64,000 bases of DNA, taken from NCBI RefSeq assembly GCF_011038655.2, contig NZ_CP064954.1:2418001-2482000 (forward strand), read 5' to 3'. Shown here piece by piece: positions 1-9,133 of this stretch. The stretch comes from Corynebacterium lizhenjunii (lineage in GTDB: Bacteria > Actinomycetota > Actinomycetes > Mycobacteriales > Mycobacteriaceae). Below the pieces are notes generated by a model. That model was not told the DNA's origin, searched no databases, and saw only the letters and a list, made by a program, of their open reading frames with translations. How positions within the stretch are numbered: position 1 is the first letter of the stretch; each line of letters starts with the position of its first letter. A program made the position numbers and the translations under genes.

Positions 1-178
1 TGCCCGGGGTAGCGCCATCGGGAATCAGGTTGCTGCTGCCGGAAGACAGCGCTGCCAGGTCCTGCTGGGCGCCAGCGTTGGGCAGCAGAGCCAGGCCGAC
101 GGCGAGTGCGGTAGGCACCGCAGCAGCAGCAATCCCACGGCGAGTGCGGGCAGGGGAACGGTCAGGGGTGGTGCGCAT
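1..178 (-). CDS. Secreted protein, N-terminal fragment (probably mycolyltransferase, PS1/Cop1-like)
   Basis: Only the first 59 codons are inside the window; the gene continues past position 1. It starts at an ATG preceded by AAGGA and encodes a Sec-type signal peptide: a basic n-region (RTTPDRSPARTRRG), a hydrophobic Ala/Leu core, then an Ala-Gly-Ala cleavage region near residue 36. Nothing catalytic is visible. It lies just upstream of the cmt2-like gene on the same strand order, which in C. glutamicum is the position of the PS1 mycolyltransferase cop1, so that identity is a synteny inference only. A secreted or exported role is well supported by the signal peptide. Confidence 0.6.
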   Translation of the reverse strand, partial: MRTTPDRSPARTRRGIAAAAVPTALAVGLALLPNAGAQQDLAALSSGSSNLIPDGATPG

Positions 179-491
179 GAGAAAGTCCTTGTTGGTTGGA
201 GTTGGGCAGGGGTCAGCGCAGCCGTGAGCGCCGTCCTCCGAAGGTTCCCCTCCTCCGGAAGTCAGCGGCTGCGCCGGTGCTCTAGTCTCTATTGTGCGCT
301 CAACTTTAAGTAAAACTTGAGACTTTGTGGGTAAAGACACGCCGCGCGTGCACACTTTGTCCCGTCACCCAAAACTTGCCGATGCCCCTGCCTGCCGATG
401 CCTCCCAGTGCCAATACCACCTTCCCTCACCGTTGTCAGAGCGCTGCACGAGCGAGGGCCAGTTTCCGCACGAAGATAGCCCGGATCGGGT

Positions 492-531
492 AAAACGCAA
501 ACAACCCCGGCTCGGGGATTCCGAGTCGGGG
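492..531 (-). terminator. Rho-independent terminator of the mycolyltransferase gene
   Basis: An 11-bp stem (CCCCGGCTCGG / CCGAGTCGGGG, one G-T type mismatch) with a 5-nt loop at 505-531 is followed on the minus strand by a T-rich tract (TTGTTTGCGTTTT). It lies 57 bp past the stop codon of the mycolyltransferase gene at 588. Confidence 0.75.
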
Positions 532-587
532 TATGGAACCGCGCGGCCGCGACAGGAGGCGCAGCAGGCAGTCCGGAGGCTAACTCC

Positions 588-1622
588 TTACCAGGCGTTC
601 ATCACGTCCAGCACGCGGTTCTTGCTGTGGTGCAGCTGGTGGCCGAACTGGTTCCAGTTGTGCTGGCCCACACCCGGGTAGTCAGCGGTTACGCGGATAC
701 CCTCTGCACGTGCGCGCGCTTCCCACATGCGGGTGGTCACACGGGAGAATACCTCCAGGATGGCGCCGGAAGCCTGGATGTTGAGGGGGATGGAGGCATC
801 GACAGGCGCGGGAACACCGGTAGCGGCAGAGATGTAGACATCGGTGTTACGCAGGCCACCAACAACCGCAAAGGGATCGTTGGCAAAGCGCTGCGGGTTT
901 ACCAGGGAACCGTACATGGCGTTGAGGTTGAAGCCGCCAGCGTCCAGCAGGGCCAGGCGCATGAAGGTGTGAGCGCCCGGGAAAGAGGTTGCCAGGTAGC
1001 CGGAATAGGACAGCGCTTGGCGGAACTGGCCCGGGTGCTTGCCGGCCAGGGTGATGGCGGCGGTTCCGCCCATGGACAGACCAGCGATGGCATTGTTATT
1101 GCGCGCCACGCCGAAGTTGCCCTCCAGGTAGCCAGGCAGCTCAGAGGTCAGGAAGGTCTCCCACTTATAGGACACCGGGTTGTTGAAGTCATAGGTGGCT
1201 GGGCCCTGCCAGTCCTGGTAGAAGGAACCAGCGCCGCCTACCGGCATGACCAGGGTGATGTTGTGCGGCTCGTAGAGTGCCGCAGCGTTGACATCATGCA
1301 CCCAGGCGTTGGTGTGGTCGGTCGCGCGCAGTCCGTCCAGCAGGTAGAGGGCTGCATTGCCGCCGCGCTTAGCAGGCTGGATTTGGACCGGAATGTTGCG
1401 CCCCATGGCTTGCGACCAGACGTCGCAGCGCTGCACCCACCAGCCCACGGGGTCCCACTCGCAGGTTCCGGTGGCATCGGCACGCAAGAAATCGCGGGGG
1501 CCAGCGGCGGCGCGTGGGGCAGCAACTGCGGTGCCGGCAGCCACGAGCACGATGGCCAGCAGGACCGCCAGGAGACGGCGGTGGACAGATTGCACGGGAG
1601 CAAAGATAGAGGCGTTATTCAT
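588..1622 (-). CDS. cmt2: Trehalose corynomycolyltransferase (antigen 85/Cmt family)
   Basis: This exported alpha/beta-hydrolase-fold esterase transfers mycolic acids between trehalose mycolates and onto arabinogalactan in the outer envelope. The 344-residue protein starts at an ATG with a strong AAGGAGA site; an in-frame upstream Met at 1724 lacks one. Residues 1-40 form a signal peptide. The nucleophile elbow GLSMGG lies near residue 171 (Ser about 173), and the C-terminal GQHNWNQF segment supplies the expected catalytic His. The length fits single-domain Cmt proteins without LGFP repeats. It is monocistronic, with its own terminator downstream, and lies next to aftB as in C. glutamicum, where this position is cmt2. 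The family is very secure; the exact paralog name is by synteny. Confidence 0.9.
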   Translation of the reverse strand: MNNASIFAPVQSVHRRLLAVLLAIVLVAAGTAVAAPRAAAGPRDFLRADATGTCEWDPVGWWVQRCDVWSQAMGRNIPVQIQPAKRGGNAALYLLDGLRATDHTNAWVHDVNAAALYEPHNITLVMPVGGAGSFYQDWQGPATYDFNNPVSYKWETFLTSELPGYLEGNFGVARNNNAIAGLSMGGTAAITLAGKHPGQFRQALSYSGYLATSFPGAHTFMRLALLDAGGFNLNAMYGSLVNPQRFANDPFAVVGGLRNTDVYISAATGVPAPVDASIPLNIQASGAILEVFSRVTTRMWEARARAEGIRVTADYPGVGQHNWNQFGHQLHHSKNRVLDVMNAW

Positions 1623-1750
1623 ACTTCTCCTTGTTGTTGGTTGCGGCGCGGCCTCAGCCGTCAGCCGCCACGTCACAAAAGTGTAACGAATACTCGCCAG
1701 GTAGCTTAGCGGACTTCTGCGCAAAAGTCGCGCCAGACCCTCTGGGCCCC

Positions 1751-1797
1751 GTGCCAGACCATTGCCAGATCATGGCCAGATCATTGCCAGACTGTTG
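1751..1797. repeat. 11-bp tandem repeat upstream of the mycolyltransferase gene
   Basis: Four to four and a half imperfect units of ATTGCCAGATC follow each other with a period of 10-11 bp, in the 268-bp gap between aftB and the mycolyltransferase gene. The gap also holds a TTGCCGATACCCC copy of the dispersed motif at about 1821-1833. No gene is seen in the gap. The 11-bp period equals one helical turn, so a stacked operator is possible. Confidence 0.6.
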
Positions 1798-1890
1798 CCG
1801 CGCCGCTGCCGCTCCCTAGCTTGCCGATACCCCCTCTTCCCCTGCCCTCCCCACTTCCGTAGGGGTTCCCGCCAGAGGATTTTTCTCGAG

Positions 1891-3741
1891 TTAGCGCAGG
1901 TAGAACTCAGGATCGGAGTTGAAGTGTAGCGTGCGCCCCTTGCACAGGGACCACTTGATGTTTTCCCAAAACCGCTTGCCATCGAGTGGGGCGCGATAGG
2001 TACCAAATAATTCTTGGAAGTCTGGGTGTTCTAGGGCTTGGCGGGCGCGGGCGGCTGCGTCAGCATCGATCCACGAAGGCAGCTGGTTGAGATCCACGGC
2101 GGTATCCGCCACCTGCCATTCGCGGCCTAGATTTTTGTCGTGGCCAATGCGCCCGTCTTCCAGCCGCGGTTGGCGGGCGGCCAGCGGGTTGGCCAAGCCA
2201 ATGTTGTCGAGTACCCGCACATCCAGGGGGCTGCGCATGGAGGACATGCCCATATTAACGAGGTATAGCGTGGGTGGGTCGCTGCGCTGCGGATCTGCTG
2301 GCAGGCCCATCCAGCTAAATTCCTGTGGCTCTTCGCTGGCTAGGTAGCGCACGCTCAGGGCATCGCCGGAAGCTAGGTCTGCCAGGCCCTCATCGAAGCC
2401 TTGGAGTAGGTTGACATCTGCGAAGTCCTCAATGGTCAGCGGGCCATTGCCGGGCGCGCGCTTGGTGGCGAAGGTCCAGAACTCGCGTTCATCGACAGTG
2501 CCTAGGCTATCTGCCTTGAACATCTCCCAGTCCGTGGGGTGGCCGCGCCACGCTACAACCGCGGCCCATACGGCCAGCGCCAGGCCCAGGACCAGGCTGC
2601 GCCAGGAGCGCACCGGGATCACAAAGACTGGCAGCAACGCGGCAAAGAGCGGCAGCAGCAACATGCGCCCGTGCATGAAGTCCCCGCCCACCCGCAAGAC
2701 ATAGAGCAGATGCACCAGTGCGCATGCGAGCATTACTGTCACCACCAGCGCGGGCCGCGAAATCCGCGCGGGCTGGTGGCGTGCGGCACCATCGGGGGCG
2801 TCGGCCTTGCCGGCGGCGCGGGGCGTCCGGAAAAATTCCCTGCGCGGTTCGCGGCGAAACGCGAGGCCCACCACGGCCCAGGCGGCCAGCAGGAATAGCG
2901 GCAGCCACAGCCAATAGGGCCCCACAAAGTCGCGGAGGTAAGCAAAGCCGGAGGACCAGGAGGAATCGGCAGCAGACTTGGCCACTGCGGTGTGCGGGGT
3001 GAGCAGCCCGTAGTAGCCCATGCGGAAGACTTGATAACCTGCGGGCAGCGGGAGGGCAACGGCAAAAATGGCCAGCCACGCGCGCCAGGAGCGATGCTGC
3101 CACAACAACAGCGCCCCGGCGGCGGCGCCGTAGAGGGCCAGCTCTGGGCGCACCAGCCAGGACATCCCCGCCCACCAGGCGGCCAACAGCAACGCGGCGC
3201 GGGAGTCCGGGCGCTGAGCCCACCACAGCAACACGGCCCACAACGCGGCAAGGTAAAAGATGGACAGCCCCCACTCCAAGCCGGAGGTAAAAAAGTCCCG
3301 CGCTGGCGGCAACGCCAGGTAGACCAGCGCACCGGCGGGCAGTACCAGGTGGAAGCGGCGGGCATTCCACAGTGCTGCTGAAGCCCCCGCGCCCAGGCAC
3401 ATGGCGGCGACAGAGAGTAGCAAGGCCAGCCACAGGGCAATGAGCTCCAGCTTGGCGCCGCTGACCGCGTGGACCCCGTAGATGAGGTACTGCCACACAG
3501 TGGAGGTATTGGCTTCTACGCGCTCCCCGGCGTTGAACACGGGACCATTACCGGCGGCCAGGTTGCGCACGGTGCGCAAGACGATGAGGCCATCATCAGA
3601 AATCCACCGGCGGGCCCACCCGCTCCAGGCGCTGAGCACGCCGATGAGCAGCACACTTAACCCCGCACTTAGCGGGGCCAGACGTGCTAAACCCCCACCA
3701 GCCCACGGGGCGCGGGAGGCGGGGGTTTCAAGACGATGCAT
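1891..3741 (-). CDS. aftB: Terminal beta-(1->2)-arabinofuranosyltransferase AftB
   Basis: This is a GT-C fold membrane glycosyltransferase that adds the terminal beta-1,2 arabinofuranose residues of arabinogalactan, using decaprenyl-phosphoryl arabinose. The 616-residue protein has about ten hydrophobic segments in its first 420 residues and a hydrophilic C-terminal domain. The GT-C aspartate pair is visible in WISDDGLI near residues 49-50, in the first extracytoplasmic loop. It lies 21 bp downstream of ubiA in a row of arabinogalactan genes, matching the C. glutamicum order. No strong ribosome site precedes the ATG, suggesting translational coupling. The family is confident because of length, motif and context. 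Confidence 0.9.
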   Translation of the reverse strand: MHRLETPASRAPWAGGGLARLAPLSAGLSVLLIGVLSAWSGWARRWISDDGLIVLRTVRNLAAGNGPVFNAGERVEANTSTVWQYLIYGVHAVSGAKLELIALWLALLLSVAAMCLGAGASAALWNARRFHLVLPAGALVYLALPPARDFFTSGLEWGLSIFYLAALWAVLLWWAQRPDSRAALLLAAWWAGMSWLVRPELALYGAAAGALLLWQHRSWRAWLAIFAVALPLPAGYQVFRMGYYGLLTPHTAVAKSAADSSWSSGFAYLRDFVGPYWLWLPLFLLAAWAVVGLAFRREPRREFFRTPRAAGKADAPDGAARHQPARISRPALVVTVMLACALVHLLYVLRVGGDFMHGRMLLLPLFAALLPVFVIPVRSWRSLVLGLALAVWAAVVAWRGHPTDWEMFKADSLGTVDEREFWTFATKRAPGNGPLTIEDFADVNLLQGFDEGLADLASGDALSVRYLASEEPQEFSWMGLPADPQRSDPPTLYLVNMGMSSMRSPLDVRVLDNIGLANPLAARQPRLEDGRIGHDKNLGREWQVADTAVDLNQLPSWIDADAAARARQALEHPDFQELFGTYRAPLDGKRFWENIKWSLCKGRTLHFNSDPEFYLR

Positions 3742-3762
3742 GAGAAAGAAATTACCAGCAGG

Positions 3763-4755
3763 CTAGCCAAATGCCGGAATCACGTATGTGGCCATGGCAA
3801 TGCACGCCAGCCACAACAGCGCCAGAATCTGCAGAACGCGATCCTGCAGCGCGATCTCATCCGGGGCGCCGCCGTTGCCGCGGTCAACATCGGCAGCATA
3901 GCGCAAAATGGCGATGGTAAACGGCACCATGGAGACCTGGTACCACACCCCGGCCGCGCCCTCGCTAGCACTAGAAAGGGTAAAGCCCCACAGGGTATAG
4001 GACATCACCACTGCTGTGGCGGCCAAGGTCCACACAAAGCGCAAATAGGTGGGGGTGTAGCCCTCAAGGGACTTGCGAATCTTTGCCCCGGTGCGCTCTG
4101 CAAGCAAGATCTCTGAGTAGCGCTTGCCGGAAGCCATAAACAGCGAGCCAAAAGCCGCCACCAGCAAGAACCACTGGGATAGCTCAATGCCCGCAGCAAC
4201 ACCACCGGCCATAGTGCGCAGCATGAAACCGGAGGACACCAGTGCGATGTCAATGACAGGCATGTGCTTCCAACCAAAGCAATAGCCCAGCTGCAGCGCA
4301 ATATAGACCGCCATCACCATGGCCAGGTGCACGCCGTCGGTAGCCAGGAAAGACAGGCCCACCGAGGCCACAATCAGCGCAACCGCCATGGCGTAGGCCA
4401 GCCCCACCGGCAATACTCCAGCCGCAATGGGCCGGTAGCGCTTGGTTGGGTGCGCCCGGTCCGCCTCCACATCCTTGGCATCATTGATCAGGTAGATAGA
4501 AGACGCCGCCAGACAGAAGACCACGAAAGCCAGCAGCACATCCAGCGCCACACGGGTGTGGAAGAGAGCTTCGGCTCCTGCGGCCAAGGGTGCGGCCAAC
4601 ACCAGGACGTTTTTGACCCACTGCTTGGGGCGCAGGGCTTTCACCATGCCATCGGCCAGATTCTTGGGCGGAGTGCGCTTGCGGCCCGTATCTACTCCAG
4701 AGGTGTGCGGCTCAGAATGGAAAACGCTCTGCTCGCCGTCATCCTTGGGGCTCAT
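3763..4755 (-). CDS. ubiA: Decaprenyl-phosphate phosphoribosyltransferase (DPPR synthase)
   Basis: This UbiA-superfamily membrane enzyme joins phosphoribosyl pyrophosphate to decaprenyl phosphate, the first committed step to the arabinose donor DPA. The protein has 330 residues when started at the ATG preceded by GGAGGAAAAG; upstream in-frame starts overlap the preceding gene. The first aspartate-rich motif NDAKDVEAD is at residues 91-99, followed by HPTKRYRP. The second motif, YAADVDRG, lies near the C-terminus. Several transmembrane helices follow the first motif. Its start overlaps the PAP2 stop by 4 bp (ATGA), so the two are translationally coupled and probably act in sequence: synthase then phosphatase. 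Confidence 0.93.
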   Translation of the reverse strand: MSPKDDGEQSVFHSEPHTSGVDTGRKRTPPKNLADGMVKALRPKQWVKNVLVLAAPLAAGAEALFHTRVALDVLLAFVVFCLAASSIYLINDAKDVEADRAHPTKRYRPIAAGVLPVGLAYAMAVALIVASVGLSFLATDGVHLAMVMAVYIALQLGYCFGWKHMPVIDIALVSSGFMLRTMAGGVAAGIELSQWFLLVAAFGSLFMASGKRYSEILLAERTGAKIRKSLEGYTPTYLRFVWTLAATAVVMSYTLWGFTLSSASEGAAGVWYQVSMVPFTIAILRYAADVDRGNGGAPDEIALQDRVLQILALLWLACIAMATYVIPAFG

Positions 4756-5354
4756 GCGGTCTTTTCCTCCAGTCGGTGCATTACTTCTGCGGTCACGGCG
4801 CCCAGGGCAGCACCCAGGGCGGTGTCCGACGGGTAGTGTACGCCCAGGACCATGCGCGAGCACATCATCACCGGAATCCCCGCCAGGAATGCCCGGTTGC
4901 CTGTGACACGCGCCGCGCCCACCAAAAACGCCGCCGTGGAAGTCGAGTGTGAGGAGGGGAAAGACAGCTTCGACGGCGTAGCAACGCCCACCCGCACATA
5001 CGGGTAGTCCGGGCGCTTGCGGCGCACAATACGCTTGAGCACTACCGATGCCGCGTGCGCGCTCAGCGCCGCAGCACCTACGCCCGCCCAGCGGCGCGCC
5101 TGCCGGGCGTTGCCCTGGCGGGTGTTGAGCCCATAGAGCACTGCTGCTGAACCCATCCAGCCCAGGGCGTGCTCCCCAAAGTGGCTTAAACCCCTGGCGG
5201 CGGGGAGGATGCCGGGGGCATCGTAAGCCACAGTTTGGATGGCCTCCAGGACATGGCTTTCGCGCTGGCTCAACCGGCCCAGGCGGGACTGGTCGCCCTG
5301 ACCCTGGTTGCCCTGGTCCTGGTTGCTGGGATGGTTGCTGGACTTATTGGGCAT
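4752..5354 (-). CDS. PAP2-family phosphatase, probable decaprenylphosphoryl-5-phosphoribose phosphatase
   Basis: This 200-residue membrane phosphatase probably removes the 5-phosphate from decaprenylphosphoryl-5-phosphoribose, the step after UbiA; it resembles mycobacterial Rv3807c by position. The three PAP2 signature blocks are present: K...RRKRPD at 107-116, PSSHS at 133-137 and SRMVLGVHYPSD at 166-177, with the expected catalytic His and Asp. The N-terminal 25 residues are Gln/Asn/Gly-rich and hydrophilic. The gene overlaps glfT2 by 11 bp upstream and ubiA by 4 bp downstream, so all three are one transcription unit. Confidence 0.88.
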   Translation of the reverse strand: MPNKSSNHPSNQDQGNQGQGDQSRLGRLSQRESHVLEAIQTVAYDAPGILPAARGLSHFGEHALGWMGSAAVLYGLNTRQGNARQARRWAGVGAAALSAHAASVVLKRIVRRKRPDYPYVRVGVATPSKLSFPSSHSTSTAAFLVGAARVTGNRAFLAGIPVMMCSRMVLGVHYPSDTALGAALGAVTAEVMHRLEEKTA

Positions 5355-7287
5355 CGAAGACCTTCCTCCAGGACTCGCGGGAGGTTAACTCCGGCAGCGC
5401 AGCCCGGTACTTCTCGCGCAGCTGGTCAAAGTCTTTCTCAATAGTCTGCTGCAACTCGACGCTTTCACTCATCAACTCCCACGCCAAGTTGCGGTCGCGC
5501 TTGCGGAAGGCCACGCCGGTGCCGCCTGCGGTAGACACAGTGGCCGAGTCCACGCGAGAGAGCGTAAACCAGCGGGCCTCCTCCGGGGTGAGGTTAAGCT
5601 GCGGGGCCTCATGGTGTGCGGGGTCCTGCTTAGTCACCAGGTGCTTCACGGACTTGAGCAACCACGGGATCTTCTTAACCTTGCCCAGGCGACCACCAAC
5701 GTTGCGAGTAGGCACCCCCGGCGCGCCGGTGGCCGGCGGGAGCTGATCTGCAGACTCGATAACAACGGCATCGCTATATTCCTTACGGATCTCCGCGATA
5801 CGCGGCAAGGAGGTCTCCAAGATGTCAAAGAGCTGGTCCGGGCCGGCCAGGAAGTCCTCCATTGCCTCGATCTGGATGGCGATGGTGGAGTACTCCATGC
5901 ACATGACGTGCTTGAGGGTGGAGCGGAAGATAGAGCGGAAGATGCCGCCTGGGTCGCCCTCGTGGTACAGCGCTGCCACAATCAGGCGGTTGCGCAGATG
6001 GAAGTAGGCCTGCCAATCAATGGCGTCATCCTTATCAGCCCAGGCCATGTGCCAAATGGCCGCGCCCGGCCACGTCACCGTGGGGAAGCCGTGGGCAGCG
6101 GCGCGCAGCGAATACTCCGTGTCATCCCATTTGATAAACAGCGGCAGCGGCTGGCCAATGGTCTCCGCCACCACGCGCGGAAATAGACACATCCACCAGC
6201 CGTTGTATTCGACATCCACGCGGCGGTGCAGCGCGCGGGAGTCATAATTGCGTGGGTCAATGTGGGTCTGCGGGGTACCGATGGCGCGCAGCGGATACTT
6301 GGCAAAGTCATGGTCATATACCGCGTGCGGGGCCGCGCCCCACATGAAGTCCTTACGGTTGACTTGCTCGCCAGTGGTGCGCAGCTGGGAACGTTCCTGC
6401 AAGTTAAGCATCTGCCCACCTACCACAATGGGCTTGGCGGCATAACGCGCCACCTGCACGGCGCGGTAAATCGAGTCCGGCTCAATAGCAATGTCATCAT
6501 CCATGTACAAGATGTACGGGGACTCGGTGTTTTCTAGCGCCTCAAACATGATGCGCGAATACCCGCCGGAACCGCCCAGGTTTCCCTGGCGGAACTCCCG
6601 GAAGCGCTCCCCAAAGTGCTCCACGGCCTCCGCGTAGCCGGGGTGGTCTGCCGGGTGCGCGGTGCCCTGGTCCGGCATGAGAACATAGTCAATAATCTCA
6701 TCCACAAACGGGTCGGACTGCAGGGCCTGGAGGGCTGCCACGGCATCGGCAGGCCGGTTAAAGGTAGGAATGCCCACCGCTACCCTCTTCGGCTGCGGTG
6801 CCAGCTCACTGCCGTCGGGCAGGACCTGGGCGGCGGGTGCGGCGGGGGCGCACCAGGCGGCATCGGCAAGCACGGTGTCTTCATCGGCAGTGACGTCAAA
6901 CCACAGCCAACCGCCGTCTTCAAAGTTGCGCAACTCCAGCTCGAACTCGTGGTGGCCGGTGGTGACTTCCTCGTGACTGATGGAAATGCGCTGGCCATCC
7001 TGCTTGGAACGGTAGAAGGACAGGGTCGCGCGGCCTTGGACCTCCAGGGTCAAAAAGACAGAACGCAGCTGCGACCACCGGCGCCAATAGGCTGCCGGGA
7101 AAGCATTGAAGTAGGTCTCAAAAGAGACCTCCGCCCCCGCCGGAATGGCCACCGACGTGCGGTTATCCCAACGCAGTCGGTCCTTATTCTGCTCCATTTC
7201 AATGAGGTAGAGCATCCGCACGTCCGCGGGCTCCCCACGGCTGGGCAGCAAAATGCGGGCAAGCGGCTCTCGGGTGGAAGTAGACAC
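5344..7287 (-). CDS. glfT2: Galactofuranosyltransferase GlfT2
   Basis: This bifunctional, processive GT2-family enzyme polymerises the galactan of arabinogalactan from UDP-galactofuranose at the cytoplasmic face of the membrane. The 647-residue length is typical. An N-terminal beta-sandwich precedes the GT-A domain, which begins near VGIPTFNRP (about 171). The donor-site motif YMDDDIAIEP (DDD near 263) binds metal and UDP, and KWDDTEYSLR supplies the predicted catalytic acidic residues. NGWWMCLFPR is a further recognisable block. The start is GTG with an AAGGAG site. It heads the operon glfT2-PAP2-ubiA-aftB; glf, which makes its substrate, lies 476 bp upstream. Confidence 0.95.
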   Translation of the reverse strand: MSTSTREPLARILLPSRGEPADVRMLYLIEMEQNKDRLRWDNRTSVAIPAGAEVSFETYFNAFPAAYWRRWSQLRSVFLTLEVQGRATLSFYRSKQDGQRISISHEEVTTGHHEFELELRNFEDGGWLWFDVTADEDTVLADAAWCAPAAPAAQVLPDGSELAPQPKRVAVGIPTFNRPADAVAALQALQSDPFVDEIIDYVLMPDQGTAHPADHPGYAEAVEHFGERFREFRQGNLGGSGGYSRIMFEALENTESPYILYMDDDIAIEPDSIYRAVQVARYAAKPIVVGGQMLNLQERSQLRTTGEQVNRKDFMWGAAPHAVYDHDFAKYPLRAIGTPQTHIDPRNYDSRALHRRVDVEYNGWWMCLFPRVVAETIGQPLPLFIKWDDTEYSLRAAAHGFPTVTWPGAAIWHMAWADKDDAIDWQAYFHLRNRLIVAALYHEGDPGGIFRSIFRSTLKHVMCMEYSTIAIQIEAMEDFLAGPDQLFDILETSLPRIAEIRKEYSDAVVIESADQLPPATGAPGVPTRNVGGRLGKVKKIPWLLKSVKHLVTKQDPAHHEAPQLNLTPEEARWFTLSRVDSATVSTAGGTGVAFRKRDRNLAWELMSESVELQQTIEKDFDQLREKYRAALPELTSRESWRKVFDAQ

Positions 7288-7493
7288 AGTTCTCCTTAGA
7301 TAGGCAGACTTCTGCTCTCCAGCGTAATTGCTCGCCGCCGCCGGGCAGGGTTTGGCTCGCCGGGTTTGGCTTGCCGTGTGTGGCTTGCCGGGGCCTTCGG
7401 GTGCCTATTGCCTAGCTTGCCGATGCCGCGCCCCGCGCCAGGTTGTCGTGCGTGACGCCGGGCTGAAGCGCCCTGCGCGCGGCCAGGCCCTGA

Positions 7494-7555
7494 AACTCTG
7501 GGACTTACTCTGGGAGTTTGGGACTTACTCTTGCACTCTTGGAGTCCCAGAGTTA
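7494..7555. repeat. 62-bp palindromic-ended repeat, copy A
   Basis: This unit begins AACTCTGGGACTT and ends with the inverse AGTCCCAGAGTT, so its ends can pair as a 12-bp stem. Internally it carries further copies of GGGACTTACTC. A second copy starts 105 bp further on. The 476-bp gap between glfT2 and glf (7288-7763) holds these two copies and one dispersed decamer at 7418; no gene is seen. Confidence 0.8.
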
Positions 7556-7598
7556 GATTGACCCCATGACCTGAGCTGATGAGCCTCACTACAGCTCT

Positions 7599-7660
7599 AA
7601 CTCTGGTACTTATTCTGGGAGTCTTGGACTTACTCTTGCACTCTTGGAGTCCCAGAGTTA
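7599..7660. repeat. 62-bp palindromic-ended repeat, copy B
   Basis: Same length and organisation as copy A, with about five substitutions. The right half, ACTCTTGGAGTCCCAGAGTTA, is conserved. The left arm differs slightly (AACTCTGGTACTTATTCTGG), weakening its stem. Confidence 0.8.
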
Positions 7661-7763
7661 CATCTGTTCTATGACTTGGAGCACCTGAGGCGGTCGTTAC
7701 GGTTCAACCCACGGAACTAGAAACCCTCGGGCAACAAGAAGCAAGCCTTGACACACTTAATTC

Positions 7764-9059
<1,296 letters not shown>

Positions 9060-9133
9060 TTAACATCAACCACAATTGTTAACTATCTTCGCGCGTGCCC
9101 CAGGCGGGCGCGCACCGACGTGAGGAGCTCCCC

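Noticed and set aside
627-1709. Long plus-strand frame opposite the mycolyltransferase gene
   Set aside because: It is the reverse-strand shadow of a well-supported gene in high-GC DNA; no ribosome site or recognisable domain.
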